64,000 nucleotides of DNA from Ariolimax columbianus. Its lineage: Eukaryota > Mollusca > Gastropoda > Stylommatophora > Arionidae. The position numbers were made by a program, and so were the translations under genes. The notes beneath the pieces were generated by a model, which did no database searches, was not told where the DNA came from, and saw only the letters and a program-made list of their open reading frames with translations. The DNA lies in contig JAVGWX010000012.1 in assembly GCA_036924085.1 (NCBI GenBank), forward strand, positions 31,740,979 to 31,804,978, read 5' to 3'. This document shows, in pieces, positions 53,570-63,710 of this stretch (its first letter is position 1; every line of letters starts with the position of its first letter).

Positions 53570-54930
53570 TCTTTGTGTATGTGTGTGTGGTAATGTGTTG
53601 TCTTTCTATCTGTCTTTGTTTCTTTCTTTCTATCTTTCTTTCTTTTTATCTTTCTTTCTTTCATTCATTCTATCTTTCTTTGTATCTTTCTTTCTTTCTA
53701 TTTTTCTTTCGTTCATTCATTCTAGCTTTCATTCTTTCTAGCTTTCTTTCTTTCTTTCTTTCTTTCTTTCATTCTTTCTTACATTCTGTGTGTATGTCTC
53801 TCGTGGGCCCGTGTGTAATGTGAATGTGGTAATGTGTTGTCTACCTTTCTTTCTTTCACGATACCTTTTTTCTTTCTTTTCGTTTTTCTATTTTTCTTTC
53901 TTTCTATCATTGTTTCTTTCACTGTTTATATGTCTCTCTGTTTGTGGGAGTGTGGTAATGTGTTGTCTATCTTTCTTTGTTTCATTCTGTGTGTATGTTT
54001 CTCTGTGGCTCGTGTGTATGTGAATGTAGTAATGTGTTGTCTATCTATCTTTGTTTCATTCTGTGTGTATGTTTCTCTATGGCTCGTGTGTATGTGAATG
54101 TAGTAATGTGTTGTCTATCTATCTTTGTTTCATTCTGTGTGTATGTTTCTCTGTGGCTCGTGTGTATGTGAATGTAGTAATGTGTTGTCTATCTATCTTT
54201 GTTTCATTCTGTGTGTATGTTTCTCTGTGGCTCGTGTGTATGTGAATGTAGTAATGTGTTGTCTATCTATCTTTGTTTCATTCTGTGTGTATGTTTCTCT
54301 ATGGCTCGTGTGTATGTGAATGTAGTAATGTGTTGTCTATCTATCTTTGTTTCATTCTGTGTGTATGTTTCTCTGTGGCTCGTGTGTATGTGAATGTAGT
54401 AATGTGTTGTCTATCTATCTTTGTTTCATTCTGTGTGTATGTTTCTCTGTGGCTCGTGTGTATGTGAATGTAGTAATGTGTTGTCTATCTATCTTTCTTT
54501 CATTCTTTCTTTTTGTATTTCTTTTTTTCTTTCAATTTTTCTTTTAATCTTTCATTCTTTCTCTTAGTTTTTCTATAATTTGTTCTTTGTGTCGTTCTTT
54601 CTTTCTTTTTGTCTTTCTTTCTTTCTTTTTGTCTTTCTTTCTTTTTTCTGTCTTTCTTTCTTTCATTTGTTCATACTTTCATTATTTTTTTCTGTCCTTT
54701 TTTTCATCCTTTCTTTCACTGTGTGTATGTTTCTCTGTGGGCTCGCGTGTATGTGAGTGTGGTAATGTGTTGTCTGTCTGTCTTTTTTTCTTTCTGTTTT
54801 TCCATCTTTCTCTCTTGCATTCTCTCTTTCTGTCTTTCTTTCTTTCGTTCACTGTGTCTACGTCTCTCTGTGTGCTCGTGTTCATGTGAGTGTGGTAATG
54901 TGTTCCCTTTCTCTCTCTTTTCTTTGTGTC
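53570..54930. repeat. (TTTC)n microsatellite region with embedded 74-bp array
   Basis: TTTC-type runs at 53590-53790, 53850-53920 and 54490-54850 surround a 74-bp array at 53975-54490. The array has about seven nearly identical units with GTGTATGTTTCTCTGTGGCT, GTGAATGTAGTAATGTGTTG and TCTATCTATCTTTGTTTCAT. The same GTGTGGTAATGTGTTG word appears singly at 53585, 53820, 53945, 54755 and 54895, so the array is one locally amplified unit of a looser repeat. Confidence 0.95.
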
Positions 54931-55177
54931 TATGTCTCTCTGTGGTAACGTACTTATGAGTGTGGTAATGTAAGCACATTCTCTCTCTAACTCCCTCTCA
55001 CTGCGTGTGTCTGTCTCTGTAGGCTCGTATGTACTTGTGTCAGATAATGGGCTGTCTCTCTCTCGTTGTGCAGCTTTGTTTGGTCGTGTCTGCTGTAATG
55101 TAGTTTTTCTCTCTCTCTTTCACTTACTCTTTCTGTCTATGGCAGTGTGTTGTATGTCTAGTCAGTGTGTTGTATGT

Positions 55178-55179
55178 CT

Positions 55180-55230
<51 letters not shown>

Positions 55231-55299
55231 GTCAGTGTAAGTTGTATGTCAAGTTTGTCGGTAAGTTTGTTTGCACGTGTATGTTGTAATATACTCACA

Positions 55300-55345
<46 letters not shown>
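55178..55345. repeat. (TC)n microsatellites
   Basis: CT runs at 55182-55223 and 55300-55343, separated by TGTATGTCAAGTTTGTCGG-type sequence. GTGTTGTATGTCTAGTC is directly repeated at 55145-55180. Confidence 0.95.
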
Positions 55346-55348
<3 letters not shown>

Positions 55349-55522
55349 TAAAATGTTTGCTTGCAAATGTACACCATACATATTCGCACAAGTATTCCCC
55401 CTAAACTTTAAATAAAGAACTATATTAACACAAATAAAACACAGACACACAAACTATTGAGAAATGAAAATGGCAATCAATTTACAAAAAACAAAAGCAG
55501 CCTAAATACAAACCCGACTTAC

Positions 55523-55594
55523 AATTTTTGGATCTATGGGTGGGAAGACTGGTGGCTCAATGATAACCTTGTCATCTCCTGAGCCACTGAATTC
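55523..55594 (-). CDS. Collagen exon 2 (72 nt, 24 aa): acidic/proline-rich linker
   Basis: The acceptor ATCTCCTGCAG precedes GAA at 55594, and ATT is followed by the donor GTAAGT at 55523; phase 0-0. It encodes EFSGSGDDKVIIEPPVFPPI plus DPKI. There are no Gly-X-Y triplets. SGSGDD could be a glycosaminoglycan attachment context (Ser-Gly with acidic neighbours), as seen in proteoglycan collagens; this is a suggestion only. Good splice sites, phase and position directly before the first collagenous exon support it. Confidence 0.78.
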
Positions 55595-56110
55595 CTGCAG
55601 GAGATCAATAAAGACAATAATATTCAGCGTGATCCACAGGGAGCTGATAATGATTGATTGGATGATTGATTGATTGATTCAGAAGAAACATTTAGTCGAT
55701 GCCATCATAACACAAGGCGACATTTGAAGCTATCTTCCTCTTTGTTTCTATTGTTCACTTCAGTCGGAATACAGGGCCAGCACCAGAGTTGGTCCTCTCT
55801 AGGAAACTTTCACCTATGTCCTCTGTGTAGTGCTGCAGTAATGGTTTCAGTAGCAATGTGTTATACACGGTTAGATTGCTAAACCCATGCACAGCTTTAA
55901 TTAGTTGCCTTGTACGACATTCATGGAGGGGAAGTAGGTATATTCTATCTTCCTAATAAGGGCCACCGTGTTAGGTAGGCTGTCCTGCCTTTAAATTACT
56001 GGACGAATTCAGTTTGTGACATTGGGGGGAAAGGGAGGAGAGGATCAGACTGTCATGGCGCTGTTAAAGTTAGCTTTGGTTGTCGGTTGAGGCTAGTTCG
56101 TCTTCAACTT
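55595..56110. other. Intronic DNA without recognised gene
   Basis: Nothing supported was found. Confidence 0.5.
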
Positions 56111-56114
56111 TCAT

Positions 56115-56270
56115 CTGTGTGTCACGAAGAGCTGTCACGAAGAGCTGTCACGAAGAGCTGTCATGAAGCGCTGCCACGAAGACCTACCATGAAAAGCTGC
56201 CATGAAGAGCTATCCTCATGAAGTGATTTAACGAAGAAGTGTCACGAAGAGCTGTCATGAAATCAAAACT
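56115..56270. repeat. 15-bp short tandem repeat
   Basis: Imperfect copies of GTCACGAAGAGCT with variants (ATGAAGCGCTGCC). Confidence 0.85.
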
Positions 56271-56339
56271 GCATAAAGTTTTAGACAACTGCTAACCGAT
56301 TTATGGAATGCAATTATTTATTCACAATTATTCGCTGGC

Positions 56340-56805
56340 AGGACCATATGCAAAATAAAGAAGTTCTATTCAGAGCCAACAAACCAGGTTTCATGCGCTT
56401 TTGCAAAAATAAAACTAGACTGAGATGCGCTGACAGTCATGCTCAAATGTAAAGCGAAATAATCCCAAAGAGGATCCTGTATAGAGAAATGAGTGAAGGA
56501 GGACGATCAAAGGCCGTCCAAAAATAACGTCTGAAAGAGTCCCTTAAGTGCTGTCAAATAAACATTAACACCTGGGAAAACCTGGCTCAAAAGCGCTCAA
56601 CCTGGAAGAGTGCTATCAAAACGGGTGTTGCAAGCAGCGAGTGTCTTTGTGTTTAGCCAGCACAAGATAGACACGAGCAGAAAGTCTAGAGCAGAGGCAA
56701 TACCAGAGGCAGCTGCGGACTCATTTTGTCAGTCCCGTCATAGAACGTCCCGCACCCGTATTGGATTGAACAAGCGGATTCACACATTCAATCGCACAGT
56801 ATGAC
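56340..56805 (+). mobile_element. Endonuclease-RT LINE remnant with C-terminal zinc-finger-like end
   Basis: The plus strand carries LRCADSHAQM, KRILYREMSEGGRSKAVQK, NINTWENLAQKRSTWKSAIK and finally CQSRHRTSRTRIGLNKRIHT before a stop at about 56802. The ending resembles the C-x-x-C...R-IGL...H-x-R-T-H finger with which many animal endonuclease-RT elements end; here several ligands are altered. Internal stops make it a pseudogene. It is the same element class as 50780-51299. Confidence 0.8.
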
Positions 56806-57394
56806 ATGTGAAGATGTTGACAGTCCTAATGGATGACGATGGATGAATACATTGTTCAAGCATTTATTATGTATTCTCGATTTGCCTTTATTCTGGGCCG
56901 TCTCCTTGGACTGCGCACGAGCCTTGGCTGATACCCTCTTGAACTGTTATTCCCTATACGTAAGTTGACATCCCGACTAGTATCTTTCTCTGTGGTTTTC
57001 AATCCAGCGCATGTCTGGTTATATTGTCGAGCATTTATCTTTAGTTTTTATTACCAATCTCTAGCTGTATTAGCTTTTGTTTTGCTATTTACCACATACA
57101 TGTCCATGCTATTACCTCGTTGTCTTCCTCGTAGCCTCAGACGTCTTAGAAACATCACACCACTACTTCATGTACCGCCATTTCCCACCACAGTCTGTCC
57201 CCCGCCTGTGTTTCGGTCTCTTTCAAAGTAGTTCCCGTCCACTCTGTAACGTTTCCTAGCGCATCCTGAGACAACCCTTCTTTTTCTTCTCGATGACCTG
57301 TGTCCCGGAGTATCATGGTAGGAAGTCTATTCGATCGAAGCACATGTCTGTAAGATTGGAGCTTGCGTGGTTTGGCTTAGTTTGGCTTGGTTTG
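56806..57394. other. Intronic DNA with P-like blocks
   Basis: TTTTCAATCCAGCGCATGTC and CTGGTTAT at 56996-57023 match 20740-20762. Otherwise nothing is recognised. Confidence 0.4.
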
Positions 57395-57740
57395 GCTTCA
57401 TTCGTTCTAAATCTTCCGCTACCAAACTCTGAAAGGGCTTAAGTAGCAGAAGGTAGTCCAGAGAACGGAATGAGTTGTGTCGTAGTTTACAGCTTAACTG
57501 CGTTATTTGCACCTTTCGGTCCAACTCATCCGATTTCAGCAAGCATTTTTGTAGTACCGGGTTAGCATTCCCTCTTCGATCCCTTCTCCTTAGCCAGTGT
57601 GCTCTGTTGCAGTCTGTTATCCAGGATCACCGCGTGGAGGTGTAGAAGGGACTTGGCAGCCTTGGTTCGCTGGCCCTGACTCTAGCAGTCAGATATGGGT
57701 CGCTGACCGCTGCAGCTCATGCGCTGCTGAGCATCTTGAT
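57395..57740 (-). repeat. Dispersed family R copy
   Basis: Plus-strand blocks in order: TTCATTCGTTCTAAATCTTC, AACTCTGAAAGGGCTTAAGT, AGAGAACGGAATGAGTTGTG, CACCTTTCGGTCCAACTCAT, GCTCTGTTGCAGTCTGTTAT, CACCGCGTGGAGGTGTAGAA and GCTGACCGCTGCAGCTCATG. It is nearly full length without a CTT run. Confidence 0.82.
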
Positions 57741-58139
57741 CCCTCTTGCGTCATTTCACAACTGATAGGGCATCTAACACAAGTATACGACGTAGACATC
57801 TGTTAGTGAAAGTCTGCGGTATGGATATGATACTCTCATATCTCATGCTCTCGAGCTATATAGCAGGACCGACTTTATATTAGTGTTAGATAGGACAATA
57901 TTTAACCTAGAGAGTGATGCCGATTTCAGCATCAGGAAGCTGAGCAGTGCATGCTCTTGTAGCGGTCAGCGCGCAAAGCTCACTGCTAGCTTCATGGCCA
58001 GCGATCTAGAGCCGGAAGACCCTTCTCCACATGTTCTCGAGCTATATCTATATATAGCAGGACCGATTTACATGTGTTTTGGATGGATGGGATAATGTTT
58101 TACCTAGAGGACGTTGCCAAATTCGAGATCAATATGCAG
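57741..58139. other. Intronic DNA without recognised gene
   Basis: GTTCTCGAGCTATAT is repeated at 57849 and 58033 with similar flanks (ATAGCAGGACCGA), a loose duplication of about 185 bp. No gene is seen. Confidence 0.5.
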
Positions 58140-58645
58140 AGCAGAGTATGAGCTGTAGAGGTCAGCGACCCAAAGCTGAATGCTAGCATCAGTGCCAGCG
58201 ACCAAGAGCTGAATGCTAGCATCAGGGTCAGCGACCCAAAGCTGAATGTTAGTATCAGGGCTAGCGACCCAAAAGCTGAATGCTAGCATCAGGGACAGCG
58301 ACCCAAAGATGAATGCTAGCATCAGGGCCAGCGACCCAGAGCTGAATGCTAGCATCAGGGCCAGCGACTCAAAGCTGAATGCTAGTATCAGGGCCAGCGA
58401 CCTAAAAGCTGAATGCTAGCATCAGGGCCAGCGACCCAGAGAAGGGATCGAAGAGGGAAAGATAACCCGGAACCCAAAAATGCCATGTGTAAGTGGGATG
58501 TGTCGGACCGTAAGGTGGAAATATCGCAGTCAAGCTGTAAACTACTACATAGCGCATTCTGTTCTCCAGACTACACCCTGTTATTTGCAAAGCTCTTTTC
58601 AGGGCTTAGTAGCGGGAGTTTGAGAACGAACGAAGAAGATGCGTC
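58140..58645 (+). repeat. Family R copy with internal 33-bp array
   Basis: From 58140 to 58440 about nine copies of a 33-bp unit (AAGCTGAATGCTAGCATCAG, GGCCAGCGACCCA) occur. The rest of family R continues single-copy: GAAGGGATCGAAGAGG, GTCGGACCGTAAGGTGGAAA, GCGCATTCTGTTCTCCAGAC, GGGCTTAGTAGCGGGAGTTT and GAGAACGAACGAAGAAG. In undisturbed copies the corresponding segment has CTAGCAGTCAG and GGGTCGCTGACC words once (complement), so the unit comes from the element's 5' part. Confidence 0.85.
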
Positions 58646-59390
58646 CTCGGACAGGTTAAACTGTGCAGCTCCATGCGTCCTCGGACAGGTAAAACTGTGC
58701 AGCTCCATGCGTCCTTAGAGAAGTAAAACTGTGCAGCTCCATGCGTCCTCGGAGAGGTAAATCTGTGCAGCTCCAATCGTCTTCGGACAGGTAAAACTGT
58801 GCAGCTCCATGCGTCATCTGATAGGTGAAACTGTGCAGCTCAAAGCTTCCTCGGACAGGTAAAACTGTGCAGCTCCATGCGTCATCTGATAGGTGAAACT
58901 GTGCAGCTCAAAGCTTCCTCGGACAGGTAAAACTGTGCAGCTCCATGCGTCATCTGATAGGTGAAACTGTGCAGCTAAATGCGTCATGGGACAGGTAAAA
59001 CTGTGCAGATCCATGCGTCCTCAAACAGGTAAAACTGTGCAGCTCCATGCGTCCTCAGAAAGGGAAAACTGTGCAGCTCCATGCGTCCTCAGACAGGTAA
59101 AACTGTGCAGCTAAATGCGTCATGGGACAGGTAAAACTGTGCAGATCCATGCGTCCTCAAACAGGGAAAACTGTGCAGCTTCATGCACCCTCGGACGGGG
59201 AAAACTGTGTAGCTCCATGCGTCCTCAGACAGGTAAAACTGTGCAGCTCCATGCATCATCGGACAGAAAAACTGTGCAGCTCCATGCGTCCTCGGACAAG
59301 TAAAACTGTGCAGCTTCATGCGTCTTCGGACAGGTAAAACTGTGCAGCTCCATGCGTCCTCGGACAGGTAAAACTGGGCAGCTCCAAAGA
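58641..59390. repeat. 34-bp minisatellite
   Basis: About 22 copies of a 34-bp unit with GCGTCCTCGGACAGGTAAAA and CTGTGCAGCTCCAT. It starts exactly where the GAAGAAG end of the family R copy stops. Longer repeated combinations (for example the TAGGTGAAACTGTGCAGCTC plus AAAGCTTCCTCGG pair at 58815-58960) show higher-order duplication. Confidence 0.96.
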
Positions 59391-59569
59391 AACAATGTGG
59401 AGCAAAGCCAGCATGAGGTGAAATATATGTTGCGGGCAGATGAAAAAGAGGTAAAGGAAGTTGAACGAACACACAGGGAAGAGACCTGGAGGCCGATACA
59501 GCAAAACAAGGTAAAGCTGAAAAAAGCTGAAGAAAATAGCACATAGCCAGCCTGATATGAGAGGGTTGG
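59391..59569. other. Spacer between two arrays
   Basis: Unique-looking A/G-rich sequence; no feature supported. Confidence 0.5.
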
Positions 59570-61057
59570 TTGATGGCCGATGCACCTAAAGGTGGTAAGG
59601 GCGAAGTGTGAGAGTTGGTGGCCGATGCACCCCAAGGTGATACCGGTGAAATGAGAGGGTTGGTTGTTGTACCCCAAGGTGATAAGGGCGAAGTGTGAGG
59701 GTTAGTTGATGGTTGATGTACCCAAAGGTGATAAGAGTGAAGTGAGAGGGTTGGTTGATGTATCCTAAGGTGATAAGGGTGAAGTGAAAGGGTTGGTTGA
59801 TGTATCCCAAGGTGATAAGGGTGAAGTGGGGGGGGGGGGTTGGTTGATGTATCCCAAGGTGATAAGGGTGAAGTGGGAGGGTTGGTTGATGTATCCCAAG
59901 GTGATAAGGGTGAAGTGAGAGGGTTGGTTGATGTATCCCAAGGTATTAAGGGTGAAGTGGGAGGGTTGGTTGATGTATCCCAAGGTATTAAGGGTGAAGT
60001 GAGAGGGTTGGTTGATGTATCCCAAGGTGATAAGGGTGAAGTGAGAGGATTGGTTGATGTATCGAAAGGTGATAAGGGTGAAGTGAGAGGATTGGTTGAT
60101 GTATCCCAAGGTGATAAGGGTGAAGTGAGAGGATTGGTTGATGTATCCCAAGGTGATAAGGGTGAAGTGGGAGGGTTGGTTGATGTATCCCAAGGTGATA
60201 AGGGTGAAGTGAGAGGATTGGTTGATGTATCCCAAGGTGATAAGGGTGAAGTGGGAGGGTTGGTTGATGTATCCCAAGGTGATAAGGATGAAGTGAGAGG
60301 ATTGGTTGATGTATCCCAAGGTGATAAGGGTGAAGTGGGAGGGTTGGTTGATGTATCCCAAGGTGATAAGGGTGAAGTGAGAGGGTTGGTTGATGTATCC
60401 CAAGGTATTAAGGGTGAAGTGAGAGGGTTGGTTGGTGTATCCCAAGGTGATAAGGGTGAAGTGAGAGGATTGGTTGATGTATCCCAAGGTGATAAGGGTG
60501 AAGTGGGAGGGTTGGTTGATGTATCCCAAGGTGATAAGGGTGAAGTGAGAGGATTGGTTGATGTATCCCAAGGTGATAAGGGTGAAGTGGGAGGGTTGGT
60601 TGATGTATCCCAAGGTGATAAGGATGAAGTGAGAGGATTGGTTGATGTATCCCAAGGTGATAAGGGTGAAGTGGGAGGGTTGGTTGATGTATCCCAAGGT
60701 GATAAGGGTGAAGTGAGAGGGTTGGTTGATGTATCCCAAGGTATTAAGGGTGAAGTGAGAGGGTTGGTTGGTGTATCCCAAGGTGATAAGGGTGAAGTGA
60801 GAGTATTGGTTGATGTATCCCAAGGTGATAAGGGTGAAGTGAGAGAGTTGGTTGATGTATCCCAAGGTGATAAGGGTGAAGTGAGAGGGTTGGTTGATGT
60901 ATCCCAAGGTGATAAGGATGAAGTGAGAGTGCTGGTTGATGTATCCCAAGGTGATAAGGGTGAAGTGAGAGGGTTGGTTGATGTATCCCAAGGTGATAAG
61001 GGTGAAGTGAGAGGGTTGGTTGATGTATCCCAAGGTGATAAGGGTAAAGAACAATAA
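59570..61057. repeat. 42-bp minisatellite with higher-order structure
   Basis: About 34 units of 42 bp with TTGGTTGATGTATCCCAAGG, TGATAAGGGTGAAGTG and AGAGGG. A marker pair (GTATTAAGG unit followed by a TTGGTGTATCC unit) recurs at 60401 and 60737, 336 bp apart (8 units), and intervening variants repeat in the same order. The left end (59570-59820) is diverged. As 42 is 14 codons, frames stay open for 405 codons on the plus strand and 429-688 on the minus strand. The plus-strand QGDKGEV motif only mimics collagen. Confidence 0.98.
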
Positions 61058-61459
61058 ACTGGAGAGTATCGAGACCGAGGTTCAGACCTTGTGAACAGAC
61101 TGCTTTCTTCACAGTCAACGGAGAAGGGCTGGCTAAGACCCTGTTCTACTTCCAAGTGACAATACGGGTTTAAGTGGGAAGGGGAATCAGGTCCAAAAGA
61201 TGTGCTTTAATTGAACCCGGATGTGTCAAATCGAACGGGGCTTACATCACAGCCTCGCTGCAAACTACAGCACAAGGTAACAAAATGTCGTTTCGGTACG
61301 AATGGAGAAGATGATCCTGGTCTTTTTACCAAAAATAGCGGGCGCTCTAACCCGTCTGATGCTGAAATAGTAACAGAACACTGAACAATAAATGTGAAAT
61401 AAATAACATAACACGACAACATAACCGATTCAGGCAGTGAATGGAATGAGAGAGAATCA
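61058..61459. other. Intronic DNA without recognised gene
   Basis: Nothing supported was found. Confidence 0.5.
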
Positions 61460-61467
61460 ATGGATAG

Positions 61468-61547
<80 letters not shown>
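61460..61547. repeat. (GATA)n and (GA)n microsatellite
   Basis: GATA repeats at 61465-61500, then GA runs to 61547. Confidence 0.96.
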
Positions 61548-61551
<4 letters not shown>

Positions 61552-61674
61552 TAGACAGACAAGACACTTTAAAAGATCTCACAATATAACAATACATGCA
61601 CAGAATTTGAAACAACATGGGAAGAGAAGAATGTGGAGAATAAAGAACGTATTCAAAAACTTGGACGGACTTAC

Positions 61675-61740
61675 ATTGTCACAATCATCATCCTCTGCTT
61701 CATCAGGATTTCCAGAAATCTTCAACTGCATAATAGCGCC
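61675..61740 (-). CDS. Collagen exon 1 of those recognised (66 nt, 22 aa)
   Basis: The acceptor CTGTCTATTCAG precedes GGC at 61740, and AAT is followed by the donor GTAAGT at 61675; phase 0-0. It encodes GAIMQLKISGNPDEAEDDDC followed by DN. The I-x-x-L-x-I-x-x-(N/D)P-x-x-A-x-x-x-C pattern is what I expect at the end of a thrombospondin-N-terminal-like (laminin-G type) domain before the linker of several collagens. That assignment is from memory. Upstream exons for the rest of the domain and the signal peptide would lie to the right of this position, probably beyond the window. Confidence 0.75.
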
Positions 61741-61877
61741 CTGAATAGACAGAAACAATATGGTATTTTTATTAACTCTCTGATATCATTAAACATGAGG
61801 CAACATGACTTTTCTCAAACGATATTCATAGGAAAATGTTTTCTGTTTACTGTCAGAAGTGTTTGTCGCTGGAAGAT

Positions 61878-62322
61878 GTGCTTCTTCTTCTTCCTCTTCC
61901 TGCTCCTCCTCCTTCTTCACCTTCTCCTTCATATTCTTTTTCTTCTTCATATTCTTCTTCTTCTTCTTAATATTCTTTTTCTTAATCTTCTTCCTCTTCT
62001 TTTTCCTCCTTTTTCTTCCTCTTCTTCTTCTTCTTCCTCTTCTTCTTCTTCTTCGTCTTCTTCATGCTCTTCTTCTTCTTCTTCCTCTTCTTCTTCTTCC
62101 TCTTCTTCTTGTTCTTCTTTCTCTTCTTCTTCTTCTTCTTCTTCTTCATGCTCTTCTTCTTCTTCTTCCTTTTCTTCTTCTTCTTCCTCTTCTTCTTCTT
62201 CCTCTTCTTCATGCTCTTCTTCTTATTCTTTTCTTTCTCTTCTTCCTTCTGCTTCTTCTTCATATTCTTTTTTTTCTTCCTCTCCTTCTTCTTCTTCTCC
62301 TTCTTCTTCTTCTTCTTTTGGT
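61878..62322. repeat. (TTC)n-rich polypyrimidine tract, about 450 bp
   Basis: CTT/TTC repeats with CTC interruptions and rare ATG/CATG words. The complementary strand is almost pure purine. Long Ser-, Leu/Phe- or Lys/Glu-rich frames are by-products. Confidence 0.97.
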
Positions 62323-62950
62323 CGACATAATTCAGCTGTTAGAACCGAATTCCCGCTCGCTGATCAACTCTGGGCGGATTCCGTATCACACCCCCCATGT
62401 TTTCAACGGTCTACTGAGGAAACTATGAGTCGGAGGATAATGAAATTTTGCAAACTTGACGGTTGGTATGTGCTGTTTACACCAGAAGTCACGTCATCAT
62501 GCGCACCGTACGTATGTTCACTTGTAGTTTGGTTCGGTTTCATTTGAACACGTCTAGTATTTGTCTGACTTCAAAGTCGCTAGATTTTGACATGTTAACT
62601 ATTTCTGTATAGTGATGTATTCCCTATCTGTTACTTGCATCAACATTCCTAGCGGTAGTGAATATTGCGTACACCTTCAGCTAACCTTGTTGAAAACAAC
62701 GCGTTAACGAACAATTTATCGTTTCGAATTCGCATTCTCAAAGTTTTTACTTCTGTCTCTTTCATTCCAACGGGAAAATAGTCACGACTTTTCATTCCTT
62801 GTCAAGCGATGTTTGGTAAACCTATCATCTTTCTCTCTCGTCTTGAAAACTAATCTTAATACGTTGTTGTTGTTTACAGCAGAATTTGCCAGAAAAGTCA
62901 TTCATTTTATTCGCCGACGTGAGAATAAGGTCGGGGACAGAAGAGCCAAT
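62323..62950. other. Intronic DNA without recognised gene
   Basis: Nothing supported was found. Confidence 0.5.
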
Positions 62951-62952
62951 GT

Positions 62953-63440
62953 AATGGGTGTGTGTGGGTGTGTGTGTGTATATGTGTGGGTGTGTGTGTG
63001 CGTGTGTGGGTGTGTGCGTGTGTGGGTGTGTGTGTGTGGGTGTGTGCGTGTGTGGGTGTGTGTGTTATGCGTGTGTGCGTGTGTGTGTTGTGCGTGTGTG
63101 GGTGTGTGTTGTGCGTGTGTGGGTGTGTGTGTGTGTGGGTGTGTGCGTGTGTGGGTGTGTGTGTGTGCGTGTGTGTGTTGTGCGGGTGTGTGTGTGTATG
63201 TGTGTGTGGGTGTGTGTGCGTGTGTATGTGTGTGTATGTATGTGTGTGTGTGTGTATGTGTGTGTGTGTGTATGTGTGTGTGTATGTGTGTGTATGTGTG
63301 TGTATATGTGTGTGTATGTGTGTGTATGTGTGTGTGTATGTGTATATATATGTGTGTGTATGTGTGTGTGTGTATGTGTGTGTAATGCGCGCGCGTGTGT
63401 GTGTGCGTGCGTGCATTTATGTATCTATATATATATATAT
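62953..63440. repeat. (TG)n-rich tract, about 490 bp
   Basis: TG runs with regular GGGTG, TATG and CGTG interruptions, ending in a TATA run at 63424-63441. Alternating purine-pyrimidine sequence of this length can adopt Z-DNA. Confidence 0.97.
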
Positions 63441-63710
63441 ACTCAACGACAACAATTACCAGTTTCCAGTTTTTGTCCATGTTTTTATGTTTGAAAATTG
63501 AAATGTAATTTCTTACCGATACATTCTTAGCCGTTACTGGAAGCCATATTGTCTTAGTACAATATGGGCGTGAAATGACCTTTCACTGACCTTGAAAATC
63601 TGGTTTAATTAAATTAACGACTATCCGGACAGTTTCTCGCAATTAACGTGCCGATCACAAAAGGATTGTTCTACCATTCATTTCGTTCAGAAACAAACTT
63701 CTGGGACGAT
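63441..63710. other. Possible 5' flank of a Tc1-like element
   Basis: AT-rich sequence before the transposase start. CATATTGTCTTAGTACAATATG at 63547-63568 contains a near-palindrome (ATATTGT...ACAATAT). A terminal inverted repeat cannot be confirmed without the other end. Confidence 0.3.

Larger units (their letters stand above)
11167..61740 (-). other. Span of a multi-exon, interrupted (multiplexin-like) collagen gene
   Basis: Ten minus-strand exons are linked by orientation, GT/AG borders and matching phases (0-0, 0-0, 0-1, 1-0, 0-0, 0-0, 0-1, 1-0, 0-0, 0-0) and total 1320 nt. The predicted 440 residues run from a probable N-terminal-domain end through an acidic/proline-rich linker to Gly-X-Y tracts broken by short non-collagenous stretches. 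Exon lengths are not the 45/54/108-nt pattern of fibrillar collagens. Repeated interruptions and a [11 protein letters not shown] block followed by a non-collagenous stretch recall collagens XV/XVIII; that comparison is from memory. The product would be secreted to extracellular matrix or basement membrane. The signal peptide, any N-terminal domain and any C-terminal domain lie outside the recognised exons. Confidence 0.8.

Noticed and set aside
59089..61155. 688-, 429- and 405-codon frames, one with collagen-like GDKGEV triplets
   Set aside because: The frames follow a 42-bp minisatellite; the repeat is 14 residues, not Gly-X-Y, and it lies on the strand opposite to the real collagen exons.
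62902..63501. Cys/Val-rich and Thr/His-rich proteins of 170-190 codons
   Set aside because: Translations of the TG-rich microsatellite.
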